Assembly (NCBI GenBank): GCA_002500505.1
Contig: DLRM01000041.1
Coordinates: 11,860 to 62,750, forward strand
Direction: 5' to 3'
From: Planctomycetes bacterium UBA7888
GTDB taxonomy: Bacteria; Planctomycetota; UBA1135
DNA: 50,891 bases
Positions within the stretch are counted from its first letter, which is position 1, and the number at the start of each line of letters is the position of its first letter. Made by a program: the position numbers and the translations under genes. Below the pieces are notes generated by a model, which saw only the letters and a list, made by a program, of their open reading frames with translations, did no database searches and was not told the origin of the DNA. Below are positions 8,960-16,775 of this stretch, piece after piece.

Positions 8960-10060
8960 ATGGACCCCTGGACGCTCCCGCACTTCGAACATCCGCACCA
9001 TGCCTGCCCATTGGGCAAGGGTTGGTGGAGAGGGCCTGCCCCCCAATCGGAAGAGTGCATGGAAATTTTGCGAGAGCTTGGTCTCTTGGTGAACGGACCA
9101 CTCCCGGACGGTTCTTGGTCTTACTTTCCTAGCCCCGCCCTCGCGCCCGACCCTGCTCTCGCTGCCGGAGATGTGGAAGACCCTTCTGTTCGAGCCAACT
9201 GGATTGGTCTTCGCGTTGCCGCAGGGATGGATGCCCTCAGCGCTCCACTCGCCAAACCTCAGCTTATGGTTGTGCTGAATCTCACGGAAGATTCCTTCAG
9301 TGATGGCGGAAAACACCTCGATTCGGCTCAACTCCTTTCCACCGCCCAAAAAGCCTGCGAAGCTGGGGCGACTTGGTTGGATCTTGGAGCAGAGAGCACT
9401 CGCCCTGGAGCAAAAGCCGTGCCCGCAACCCAACAAATCGAGCGCCTTTTGCCCGCCATGGACCTTCTTCGAGGTTTTGATGTCCAGCTATCCGTGGACA
9501 CTCGTTCTGCTGCGGTGGCAGAGGCGGTTCTTTTGGCCGGCGCACATATGATGAACGACGTAAGCTCCCTGGAAGATCCGGCTATGGGTGGGGTTGTTGC
9601 CCACCATGGTTGTGATTTAGTGCTCATGCACATGAAGGGGACCCCAGCCGACATGCGCCAACACTGTGACTATTCCTTTCTCCTTGGAGAAGTTCTAGAC
9701 GGCCTCGCAAGACGAGCCGCGAAGGCTATACGCGCGGAAATTGCCCCTGAAAAGTTGGTACTCGACCCTGGAATTGGTTTCGCAAAAACTGCAGAGCAAA
9801 GTTTGGAACTCCTGGGTCGCTTTGATTCCTTCCGGGCATTGGGCTTTCCCCTCCTTTCGGGACCTTCTCGAAAATCCTTCCTGTCCATCCCACTCGGAGA
9901 TGTGTCCCCTGAAAACCGAGAGGGTGGAACGGCTGGAGCTGCGGCTGTGTCAGCGGCTAAAGGTGCATCCATCCTTCGTCTCCACGACGCTGGGGATCCC
10001 TGGGATGCCACGCAAACGGCATGGGCTTGTGCCACGCATGCACAAGGAGTCGCCCAATGA
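8960..10060 (+). CDS. folP: Dihydropteroate synthase with N-terminal extension
   Basis: DHPS joins p-aminobenzoate to dihydropterin pyrophosphate in folate synthesis. The TIM-barrel domain starts at about residue 100 with VVLNLTEDSFSDGG. It continues with WLDLGAESTRPGA, VQLSVDTRSAAVAEAVLLAG, MMNDVSSLED, LVLMHMKGTPADM, LVLDPGIGFAKT and PLLSGPSRKSFL, and ends with AKGASILRLHDA. These are the family's substrate sites in normal order. The first ~95 residues are extra compared with the usual ~280-residue enzyme. They are rich in His, Cys, Trp and Pro and match nothing I recognise. A TTG at 8951 is an alternative start. The TGA overlaps the ATG of cdaA. Confidence 0.9.
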   Translation: MDPWTLPHFEHPHHACPLGKGWWRGPAPQSEECMEILRELGLLVNGPLPDGSWSYFPSPALAPDPALAAGDVEDPSVRANWIGLRVAAGMDALSAPLAKPQLMVVLNLTEDSFSDGGKHLDSAQLLSTAQKACEAGATWLDLGAESTRPGAKAVPATQQIERLLPAMDLLRGFDVQLSVDTRSAAVAEAVLLAGAHMMNDVSSLEDPAMGGVVAHHGCDLVLMHMKGTPADMRQHCDYSFLLGEVLDGLARRAAKAIRAEIAPEKLVLDPGIGFAKTAEQSLELLGRFDSFRALGFPLLSGPSRKSFLSIPLGDVSPENREGGTAGAAAVSAAKGASILRLHDAGDPWDATQTAWACATHAQGVAQ

Positions 10061-10890
10061 TGCCCCTCCTCGCCTTTGGGAAGAGCGAACTTGGGATGGT
10101 TATCGAAATCATTTCCCTGACGGCAGTCTTCTATGGTGTCTTGCGCTTCCTCCGAAGCACGCGAGGCTTTGGAATCTTGCGTGGCCTTGCCGTCTTTTTC
10201 GTTTTCACTTTCTTGACCTTTTATGTGTTGAGTTTTTATCCCGGTGTTCCGGTTTTGGGTCATTTGCTCAAACAAATTGTTCCTTATGTGGTTTTGATTC
10301 TGTTTATTTTGTTTCAACCTGAACTTCGTCAAGGGATTTCTCGATTCGGACGTGCGGGCATGTTTCGTTTTCTCCGTTCCGACACCGTAGTCGAACAAAC
10401 ACTTCCCATGATTGTGATGGCTGCCCAACGCATGGCCAAGGAGCGCATTGGCGCCCTGATTGCCTTTGAGCGCGAAGTTTCACTTGCTCCCTATCGCGAA
10501 AATGCGGTAAATGTGGACGCGCCCGTTTCCTCTATTTTGTTGGAAACCATTTTCTTTCCGGGAAGCCCGCTCCACGATGGTGCGGTTGTAATCCGAAACG
10601 ATGAAATTATTTCTGCCGCATGCCTGTTACCCCTTGCTGACGCTGGAAAGGAGTTGGGGCGACTTGGCACGCGCCACCGTGCCGCACTAGGCCTTTCGGA
10701 AGAAACCGATGCCATTACTTTGGTGGTCTCTGAAGAAACAGGCCAAGTTTCTATTTGCTCTGCAGGAATCCTCCACCGCCCCATTCCACACGACCAACTT
10801 GAGGATAAGCTCAATGAGCTACTTCTAACGGAAGCGCCGATCAAAAAAGAAGCGCCCCTAGATGAAAAGGAGGAGGAACTCCCAGCATGA
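10057..10890 (+). CDS. cdaA: Diadenylate cyclase (c-di-AMP synthase) CdaA
   Basis: A 277-residue membrane diadenylate cyclase that makes c-di-AMP from two ATP. Three hydrophobic segments occupy about residues 13-90. The DAC domain has D174-G-A in GSPLHDGAVVIRND and R206-H-R in LGTRHRAALGLSEETDA, the two signature motifs. IFFPGSPLHDGA is close to identical to Gram-positive CdaA. The ATG at 10057 overlaps the folP stop; an upstream in-frame ATG at 10021 would sit inside folP. It is followed, with 4-nt overlaps, by cdaR and glmM, the conserved module of Firmicutes and some diderms. The C-terminal tail is a charged Lys/Glu linker. Confidence 0.95.
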   Translation: MMPLLAFGKSELGMVIEIISLTAVFYGVLRFLRSTRGFGILRGLAVFFVFTFLTFYVLSFYPGVPVLGHLLKQIVPYVVLILFILFQPELRQGISRFGRAGMFRFLRSDTVVEQTLPMIVMAAQRMAKERIGALIAFEREVSLAPYRENAVNVDAPVSSILLETIFFPGSPLHDGAVVIRNDEIISAACLLPLADAGKELGRLGTRHRAALGLSEETDAITLVVSEETGQVSICSAGILHRPIPHDQLEDKLNELLLTEAPIKKEAPLDEKEEELPA

Positions 10891-12026
10891 AACGCATTCG
10901 CCGTTTTTTCCTTCATGACATGGGCCGAAAGACACTTGCCCTCATTCTGGCATGCACTGTTTGGTGGTTGGTCAACAAACAGATTACCGTTCAAGCAGAT
11001 GTCCCCTTTCTTGTTCGAGAGACTCAATCCACAGGGCTTCCTGAGCCTGGAACCTTAGAAATTCATCCTCCTGACGGTTGGCAATTAGCCTCCCCAACCC
11101 CCGGCACAGAAGTCCGTTTCTGGTTCAAGGGTGCCCGATCCCGCTTGGATCAGTTTTTGGAATCTGAACCCGCCGCACACTTTGACGCCAATACAAGCTT
11201 CAATGTTGCTGGAACCTCAGGCCAATCTAATTTCATCGAAGTCAAAGCTTCGGACCTGCGCTGGAGACGTCCCGATGATGCACGCGCTCTTCTTGCGCCC
11301 GTTGGCTCTAGCCAACACGTCCTCAACCTTCGCTTTGACCGCCGTGTTGAAATCAAGGTGGACATTCAACCTGAGATGGTTCAAGTCGAGGGCGACCCAG
11401 CTGACGGCCATCGTGAACTTCTAGAGCACCTCACACTTTCCACTTCGTATATCGTTCTGCAGGGCCCCTCCAGAAAAGTGGACGAGCTTGTCCAAAGAAT
11501 CCAACTCTGGCAACAGGGCTCTACTCCACCACCGAGCATTCTCGAAGCTTTAAAGATTGAGGGTGCGCGTGGAGATGTGCAGCATCGGTTAGCCCTTCAC
11601 CCTTCTCAGTCGCAAAGTGGAATGACGATGACACCTGAATTTGTCGAAGCCACACTGCCCGTTCGATTGAAGAGCCTCGAGCCTGTTGCTTTTGTGCGCG
11701 ATCAAATTCAAACCCTCGGCTCGGCCCCTGAAGGTCTTTGGGAACCCCACTACACTGCCCGAACTTGGATTGCTGAGCTGAGTTATCACCCCGACCTCGT
11801 TGGGATTGAATTCTCTGAAGCTTGGGTTCAGCGACACCTTCGATTATTCATTTCTCTTCCGGAACTGCCAGCATCCGCTCAGGAATACGACCTTCCTATT
11901 CACTGGACACTTGTGGACATCGAAGATCGTAAGTTGGAAGAACTTCTCCTCCGTACTTTGAGAGTCCGCCCCGAACAGGACTCCGAAGCAAAGGTCCGTA
12001 TGACTCGGGCTGCCAATCAACAGTGA
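10887..12026 (+). CDS. cdaR: YbbR-like CdaA regulator (CdaR)
   Basis: A 379-residue protein with one N-terminal membrane anchor (residues about 14-33, KTLALILACTVWWLVNKQIT) and a large extracytoplasmic part. The family keeps YbbR beta-domains there; recognisable pieces are VRETQSTGLPEPG, PTPGTEVRFWFKGARSRLDQ and VEIKVDIQPEMVQVEGDP, and SYIVLQGPSRKVDELVQRI is typical of a YbbR repeat. CdaR binds and modulates CdaA. Assignment leans on its position between cdaA and glmM with ATGA and GTGA overlaps. The C-terminal 120 residues are less clearly YbbR-like. Confidence 0.82.
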   Translation: MKRIRRFFLHDMGRKTLALILACTVWWLVNKQITVQADVPFLVRETQSTGLPEPGTLEIHPPDGWQLASPTPGTEVRFWFKGARSRLDQFLESEPAAHFDANTSFNVAGTSGQSNFIEVKASDLRWRRPDDARALLAPVGSSQHVLNLRFDRRVEIKVDIQPEMVQVEGDPADGHRELLEHLTLSTSYIVLQGPSRKVDELVQRIQLWQQGSTPPPSILEALKIEGARGDVQHRLALHPSQSQSGMTMTPEFVEATLPVRLKSLEPVAFVRDQIQTLGSAPEGLWEPHYTARTWIAELSYHPDLVGIEFSEAWVQRHLRLFISLPELPASAQEYDLPIHWTLVDIEDRKLEELLLRTLRVRPEQDSEAKVRMTRAANQQ

Positions 12027-13369
12027 CCCAAAAACTTTTTGGAACCGATGGAATGCGTGGAGTTGCGGGCGAAGAGCCCCTCACCATGCCCACCCTCAAG
12101 CGACTCGGCCTAGCTCTCGCACAGCAGCTCGCCCAAGGAGATCATGTTCTCCTTGGACATGATGGGCGTGAGAGTGGCGAAACCATTGCCGCCGCCATGG
12201 TTGAAGGCCTCAATGCTGGCGGGATTCATGCAGATGTGGTTGGACTCGCACCTACTCCTGGAATAGCTTTCTTGACTGCACAAGGTCCCTATACCTCTGG
12301 CGTAGTCGTTTCTGCGTCCCACAATCCAGCAAAAGACAATGGAATCAAATTGCTCTCTGCGGATGGTTCCAAGATGCCAGATGCCGAGGAAACCAAACTC
12401 GAAGAAGCTCTACTCTCTTTGGAGGAGCTTCCTGCCGCGGGCGGTGGGGAATGTCGCCGCACCAAAGGAATGCTTGGAGACTATGTTGCGTGGCTTCGAA
12501 ACGATGCCTTCCCCGAACTGGATCTTACGAATTGGAAGGTCGCCCTAGATTGCGCCAATGGTGCTTGCTCCCAAGTAGGCCCTCGTGTTTTAAAGGCCTT
12601 TGGTGCTGAAGTTGTGGCGACCCATGACCGGCCCGATGGAATGAATATCAATCAGGATTGCGGCGCCCTCCACCCCGAAGTTCTCGCCGCTCTCGTAAAG
12701 CAGGAAAGCTGCTGTTTTGGTCTATGCCTCGACGGAGATGGTGACCGTGGAATTTTTGTCGATGCCGCGGGACGCATCTTGGACGGTGACGCCATTCTTG
12801 CAGGACTCTGCTCGTTGATGACAAAGTCAGGTGAACTCGCAGATTCAACTGTAGTTGCAACGGTTATGAGCAACCTTGCGCTCGAAAATTGGGTCAAAGA
12901 TTGTGGCGCAAAACTGCACCGAACTCCAGTAGGCGATAGACATGTAGCTGCTGCTCTACGTGAGAACAATTGGAACTTAGGTGGTGAAAAATCGGGCCAC
13001 ATATTGTTTGGGAGTGAGCACGGATTTCGTGGCGATGGCCTCTACACTCTCTTGCGCGTGTTGTCTTCGCTTCAGAAACTGGATATCCCCCCCGAAGAAT
13101 TTGCCAAAGGGTACACAGATATGCCACAAGATTTGTGGAACCTACCAGCAACGAAAAGAGTGCCCCTCGAAGAGCTATCCCGACTTTCTTCAGAAATGAG
13201 TGCAGTTGATTCTGAACTTGAGGGACGCGGGCGCACCGTGGTTCGATTCTCTGGAACAGAACTCAAACTCAGGCTCATGGCAGAGGCAGAAAATGATGAA
13301 CTTGTCCAAAGTGTCTTAGAGCGCCTTCACTCAGCCGCCGAAGAAGATGGCATCCTTGACAAAACTTAA
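12023..13369 (+). CDS. glmM: Phosphoglucosamine mutase
   Basis: A 448-residue enzyme converting glucosamine-6-phosphate to glucosamine-1-phosphate for UDP-GlcNAc, hence peptidoglycan and LPS. The N-terminus KLFGTDGMRGVAGEEPL is diagnostic. The phosphorylated Ser99 is in VVSASHNPAKDNGIK, the metal loop DGDGDR is at 237-242, and the sugar loop is GGEKSGHILF. The phosphate loop RFSGTELKLRLM has Leu where Pro is usual after SGTE, probably tolerated. It starts at a GTG overlapping cdaR (GTGA). In other bacteria CdaA interacts with GlmM, linking c-di-AMP to wall precursors; the same arrangement here implies the same link. Confidence 0.95.
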   Translation: MTQKLFGTDGMRGVAGEEPLTMPTLKRLGLALAQQLAQGDHVLLGHDGRESGETIAAAMVEGLNAGGIHADVVGLAPTPGIAFLTAQGPYTSGVVVSASHNPAKDNGIKLLSADGSKMPDAEETKLEEALLSLEELPAAGGGECRRTKGMLGDYVAWLRNDAFPELDLTNWKVALDCANGACSQVGPRVLKAFGAEVVATHDRPDGMNINQDCGALHPEVLAALVKQESCCFGLCLDGDGDRGIFVDAAGRILDGDAILAGLCSLMTKSGELADSTVVATVMSNLALENWVKDCGAKLHRTPVGDRHVAAALRENNWNLGGEKSGHILFGSEHGFRGDGLYTLLRVLSSLQKLDIPPEEFAKGYTDMPQDLWNLPATKRVPLEELSRLSSEMSAVDSELEGRGRTVVRFSGTELKLRLMAEAENDELVQSVLERLHSAAEEDGILDKT

Positions 13370-13377
13370 ATCCGGCA

Positions 13378-13968
13378 ATGTCCGAGCAAAGCGCCACTCT
13401 TGCCATTGAAGCTTCGGGGGATTCCCCCTCTCTGGCCCTCTCGTGGAGCGAAACCATCTTCGAGTCGGACATGGATGGTCAACGCGGGAAAGCATTAGTT
13501 CCTTCGATTGACGCTTTGCTCGAAAAGGCAAATTGCCCCAAAGGCTCATTAGGGAAAATCATTGTGGGCGTGGGCCCAGGTTCTTATACCGGCCTCCGAA
13601 TCGCTTGCTCTGTTGCACGAACCCTCTCATGGGCGCTTGGGATTCCAGTAGATGGTGCCTGCAGTTTTGAAGCAGCGGCCATGGAAACAATGCCAGGTTC
13701 CACGGTTCACATTCTCATCGATGCCTACCGTAAAGAGTTCTATCACGCGAGCTATCGGAGAACAGAAACTGGAACAGAACTCATTCAAGAGCCTCGCGTA
13801 ATACAAGCTTCAGAACTTGAAGCGTGCGTCCCTGATTCAGCTATCCTTTTGAGCGACGGCACTCCTTGTAAAACTCAAGCGGAGACCTTCCCCCTTAAAT
13901 CTAAAGCAAGGCATCTTCTTCAAGTGAGCTCTGTTCTTCCCCCTGAGCCCCTTTATTTACGGGCATAA
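13378..13968 (+). CDS. tsaB: tRNA t6A synthesis protein TsaB
   Basis: A 196-residue TsaB (YeaZ), the ASKHA-fold scaffold that pairs with TsaD and TsaE to make N6-threonylcarbamoyladenosine at position 37 of ANN-decoding tRNAs. The N-terminus TLAIEASGDSPSLAL and the segment IIVGVGPGSYTGLRIACSVA are the family signature; LSWALGIPVDGACSFEA follows as usual. The C-terminus is shorter than in E. coli YeaZ but contains the final strand PEPLYLRA. It ends the plus-strand run that began at 3179, eight bases after glmM, and is followed directly by a strong hairpin. Confidence 0.9.
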   Translation: MSEQSATLAIEASGDSPSLALSWSETIFESDMDGQRGKALVPSIDALLEKANCPKGSLGKIIVGVGPGSYTGLRIACSVARTLSWALGIPVDGACSFEAAAMETMPGSTVHILIDAYRKEFYHASYRRTETGTELIQEPRVIQASELEACVPDSAILLSDGTPCKTQAETFPLKSKARHLLQVSSVLPPEPLYLRA

Positions 13969-13970
13969 AA

Positions 13971-14003
13971 CAACGGTGCATCCCTTTTGGGAATGCACCG
14001 TTG
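13971..14003. terminator. Bidirectional hairpin between tsaB and the histone gene
   Basis: Left arm caacggtgcatccc (13971-13984), loop tttt, right arm gggaatgcaccgttg (13989-14003): 14 pairs with a single bulged base. On the minus strand it is followed by TTTTATG, so it is a good terminator for the histone gene. On the plus strand it follows the tsaB stop by two bases and has only TTG after it. Confidence 0.8.
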
Positions 14004-14020
14004 TTGAGACCGGAGCAGGC

Positions 14021-14308
14021 TTAGAGATCCTGTGGGCGAAGGGTCTTGCGGTTGTTCGCGGTTGCGCGAGATTCGGCACCGGCGATGGCTTCACGCACGT
14101 AGGCATCCAATGCACCGTAGAAATCACCAGAAACATTACAGGTATTTACTGCGTTCTTGGTGCGGCTCTTGGAGATGATTAAGTCGAGAGCTTTCTTAGA
14201 AGCCTTCTTGCCTTTCTTGGTGGTATTCCGCTTGGCGGTCTTCCGGGTTACTTTCTTAGCGGCCTTCTTTTTGGTAGCCTTCTTTTTGGTTTTCTTCTTA
14301 GGTGCCAT
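14021..14308 (-). CDS. Bacterial histone with lysine-rich N-terminal tail
   Basis: 95 residues in two parts. Residues 1-40 are an H1-like basic tail (19 Lys and 2 Arg, interspersed with Ala and Thr). Residues 41-95 fit a histone fold: alpha1 LDLIISKSRTKNAVN, loop TCNVSGDF, long alpha2 YGALDAYVREAIAGAESRAT, then ANNRKTLRPQDL, matching the 'A..N.RKT(L/V).P.D(I/L)' end of alpha2/L2/alpha3 in archaeal and Bdellovibrio-type histones. Alpha3 is only about five residues, as in short bacterial histones. Predicted role: a DNA-binding nucleoid protein, probably a dimer. The gene is transcribed alone, with its own promoter-like site, a structured leader and a terminator. The fold is inferred from pattern and not from a search. 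An H1/HctB-like protein without a fold is the alternative. Confidence 0.78.
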   Translation of the reverse strand: MAPKKKTKKKATKKKAAKKVTRKTAKRNTTKKGKKASKKALDLIISKSRTKNAVNTCNVSGDFYGALDAYVREAIAGAESRATANNRKTLRPQDL

Positions 14309-14323
14309 GTTTTTCTTTGCTGA

Positions 14324-14338
14324 GTCGGTGAGACCGAC
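14324..14338 (-). promoter_or_regulatory. Perfect 6-bp hairpin in the histone mRNA leader (proximal)
   Basis: gtcggt-gag-accgac, a 6-bp stem with 3-nt loop, lies 15 bases before the histone start codon. It is one of two such hairpins in the short leader and could control ribosome access. The ribosome site itself is weak (AAAGA). Confidence 0.45.
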
Positions 14339-14360
14339 GGTTTAAAGGAGAATTGGAACA

Positions 14361-14375
14361 GCAGTCAACGACTGC
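14361..14375 (-). promoter_or_regulatory. Perfect 6-bp hairpin at the 5' end of the histone leader (distal)
   Basis: gcagtc-aac-gactgc, a 6-bp stem with 3-nt loop, falls within a few bases of the predicted transcription start, where hairpins often protect the RNA from 5'-end decay. Confidence 0.4.
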
Positions 14376-14385
14376 AACGGCGGAG

Positions 14386-14414
14386 ATTCTGACTTGTTGA
14401 ATGCTCCAGGTCAA
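14386..14414 (-). promoter_or_regulatory. Predicted sigma70-type promoter of the histone gene
   Basis: Minus strand: -35 TTGACC (14414-14409), 17-bp spacer, -10 CAGAAT (14391-14386). These match the consensus at 5/6 and 4/6. A start near 14379 would give a leader of about 70 nt containing both hairpins. Confidence 0.45.
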
Positions 14415-14424
14415 ATCTAAAACC

Positions 14425-14430
14425 TATAAT
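14425..14430 (+). promoter_or_regulatory. Possible -10 box (TATAAT) for the gene at 14471
   Basis: A perfect TATAAT lies 40 bases before the start at 14471. The hexamer 17 bases upstream (TGCTCC) is a poor -35, so this is only suggestive. Confidence 0.35.
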
Positions 14431-14470
14431 TCTGGCTTTATTTCCCAATTTAAGGCAAAATCCTTCACTC

Positions 14471-15577
14471 ATGCGATTCTCTCTCACCGCAACCATCCTT
14501 CTCTTGTTGGGATGTTTTACTTTGCAATTGCCTGCTCAAGATATCGGAGAAGCTAAGCCAAAACTGAGCCCAACGACAGTCAAGGTGCTCGAACGGTTGG
14601 AGTGGTTTCCACCGGAAGAGCAGGCTAGAATCGCTAAAAGAGCGTGGCTAGAGGCACTTCAGCAAGAAAATGTGCGTCTTCAAGCATTACAGGAATTGGA
14701 AGATTGGTCTAAGCGTGCAGAATTGCCGACCCTTGAGGCCAACCCGAATCTCGCCTGGGATGCAAACACTTACGCACCCGCCCTTAAGCTCAAAACCCGC
14801 ATTCTGGGACCAAAATCAACAACTTGGAAAAAGGCGAAAAAAAAGTTCTTCTCCGCAGAAGATCTTCCTCAAAGAGAGCTTCGTTGGGAATATGACTTTG
14901 GCAACAATGCTCTCCGAAAGCCACTGACTCCGCCAACTCCAGCTCAACTATTGACCGAACTTCTTGAGGGAGAATGGCCAAAAGATGGCCGTGTGGGCTC
15001 CCTTGCTGTGGCTCGAATTGACGATCAAAACAAAAGGGACCCCCAAGCGTTTTACTTTGCCAACCACTATCGAGACCGTGATGGTCGCATTTATTCTGGA
15101 ATTCGCCTCTCTGATGTTTGGGACAGTGGAGCTGAGTTTGAAGTTTCTGATGCCGAGGCTATTGCTTGGCTCCGTACTGTTGGAAAAGACAATAGTTATC
15201 AATCTCCCATTAGCGCCAGTGACCACGACCCCATTTATGCCCGAATTGAGTCCTCATTCCAAGATTGGCGAGAGTACCAAAGCCTGCGCATAGCCATTGC
15301 TTCTCGATTAGATTCCACCCTCTCTCTCCCATGGCGCTACACAGGACTAGAGAAAGTGCTCGACCGGGCCTGGGGCCTCATGGAGTGGTCTCCGGATCGA
15401 ATGCGGAAGCTCATCTCGCAATGTGAGACTCGTGAAGTCTTCTTCGAAAGGATTCAAAAGCTATGGGAAAAAGAGGGCATAGAACCCGAAGTCCCTGAGT
15501 ACCCTTTCGAGTTAATCCAGGAAGCAACCCGCAGGGTTCTTCGCGAAGAGGGCCTCTTAGGGCTCGGTCGCCGCTGA
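14471..15577 (+). CDS. Exported protein of unknown function
   Basis: 368 residues beginning MRFSLTATILLLLGCFTLQL, a clear signal sequence. Either signal peptidase I after the PAQ, or lipid attachment at Cys15 (LLGC), is possible. The mature part is helix-rich and charged early (VLERLEWFPPEEQARIAKRA), then has a Trp- and Asp-rich middle (FYFANHYRDRDGRIYSGIRL) and a helical end. I recognise no family. It is separated from the histone gene by a shared divergent region and from alr by 40 bases without a terminator, so it could be read with alr. Confidence 0.7.
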   Translation: MRFSLTATILLLLGCFTLQLPAQDIGEAKPKLSPTTVKVLERLEWFPPEEQARIAKRAWLEALQQENVRLQALQELEDWSKRAELPTLEANPNLAWDANTYAPALKLKTRILGPKSTTWKKAKKKFFSAEDLPQRELRWEYDFGNNALRKPLTPPTPAQLLTELLEGEWPKDGRVGSLAVARIDDQNKRDPQAFYFANHYRDRDGRIYSGIRLSDVWDSGAEFEVSDAEAIAWLRTVGKDNSYQSPISASDHDPIYARIESSFQDWREYQSLRIAIASRLDSTLSLPWRYTGLEKVLDRAWGLMEWSPDRMRKLISQCETREVFFERIQKLWEKEGIEPEVPEYPFELIQEATRRVLREEGLLGLGRR

Positions 15578-15617
15578 TTTCTGGAACTCAGACTAACTAA
15601 GGGGATATCCTCTCCAA

Positions 15618-16775
15618 ATGACTTCGCGGCACCGCGCCTGGGCGGGCATTCACCTTAACGCCTTCCGAAAAAATTTACAGCTCATTCAAAAGCTGGTCGG
15701 CGAGGCGGAAGTGTGGCCCGTTCTTAAGGCCAATGCCTATGGTCATGGCGCAAGGCAAATGGCCAAGATATGCCAAGAGCTTTGTGCGGCGCGATTAGGT
15801 GTTGGAGATAGTGGCGAAGCCCTTGAGCTTCGAGAAGCTGGGATTGAAACCCCCCTTCTCGTTCTTGGCACGGCCATTGATTCGGAAATCCCCGATCTGT
15901 TGGAACACGATATCGAGGTTGGTCTACATTCCGAGAGTCGCGCCCTCACGCTCGCTGAAATGGCGCGAAAGTCTGGAAAACCACTTGGAGTGCACTTGAA
16001 GGTGGATACTGGAATGACTCGCCTTGGTGTTTTGCCCGAAGCCGCCCTTCGTGTTGCTCGCGCAGTTGTGGCCGAGCCTTTCCTCGAGTTGCGTGGACTT
16101 ATGACTCATCATGCTTCCCCAAATGGCTTCCGCTCCACAACGACCCGAGAACAAGAAACTCAATTCAAAAACACCGTTGCAGAACTTCAAGATGCGCAGG
16201 TTCCCATTCCATGCATTCACTCTGCAAACTCAGCAGCGATTTTTACGGGTAGCCCACCTTTTGGCAACGCAGTCCGTCCCGGAATCGCTCTCTATGGAGT
16301 ACTCCCCCTCTCTCTCGACACAGACTTGCGCTTGGAACCGGTGTTATCCCTTCATGCACAGGTCGTCTTTCTGAAAGATGTCCCCGCCAGCGCTTCAGTG
16401 GGTTATGGAGGCCTATGGAAAAGCCCTCGGCCCACTCGCCTCGCAGTTCTTCCCATTGGTTACAACGATGGGCTCCCCTATCGCCTTGGTGCGCAAGGGC
16501 GTGGATGGGCACTGGTGCAAGGCGTACGCTGCCCCATTGTGGGAGCGGTATCTATGGACTACTGCACCATTGATGTCGGCCATGTCCCCGGGGTAGACAT
16601 TGGAGACACCGCCACTCTTCTTGGAAAAGATGGTGAGGAATCCCTCACGATTCAAGAACTCGCTGATGCGGCGGGAACCATTCCCTACGAAATAACCTGC
16701 TCGCTGGGCTCTCGCGTGCAACGCATCTATAGCGATTCGGAGACGCAGGCCCCAAAACTGAGTTTGAGCGAATGA
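15618..16775 (+). CDS. alr: Alanine racemase
   Basis: 385 residues, the usual size. It makes D-alanine for peptidoglycan. The PLP lysine is K37 in VLKANAYGHGA, the second catalytic base is Tyr263 in VGYGGLWK, and VRPGIALYG and VSMDYCTIDVG are further family sites. GVHLKVDTGMTRLGV and LRGLMTHHASPN follow the normal barrel order. AAGGGGA about 13 bases upstream may serve as ribosome site. The stop overlaps the following AsmA/YhdP-like gene (ATGA), so wall-precursor and envelope-transport genes are coupled. Confidence 0.95.
   Translation: MTSRHRAWAGIHLNAFRKNLQLIQKLVGEAEVWPVLKANAYGHGARQMAKICQELCAARLGVGDSGEALELREAGIETPLLVLGTAIDSEIPDLLEHDIEVGLHSESRALTLAEMARKSGKPLGVHLKVDTGMTRLGVLPEAALRVARAVVAEPFLELRGLMTHHASPNGFRSTTTREQETQFKNTVAELQDAQVPIPCIHSANSAAIFTGSPPFGNAVRPGIALYGVLPLSLDTDLRLEPVLSLHAQVVFLKDVPASASVGYGGLWKSPRPTRLAVLPIGYNDGLPYRLGAQGRGWALVQGVRCPIVGAVSMDYCTIDVGHVPGVDIGDTATLLGKDGEESLTIQELADAAGTIPYEITCSLGSRVQRIYSDSETQAPKLSLSE

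Noticed and set aside
14021..14308. Simple H1/HctB-like basic protein
   Set aside because: The C-terminal 55 residues are not low-complexity and match the spacing and RKT-loop pattern of a histone fold. It is kept as the fallback reading if the fold is not confirmed.
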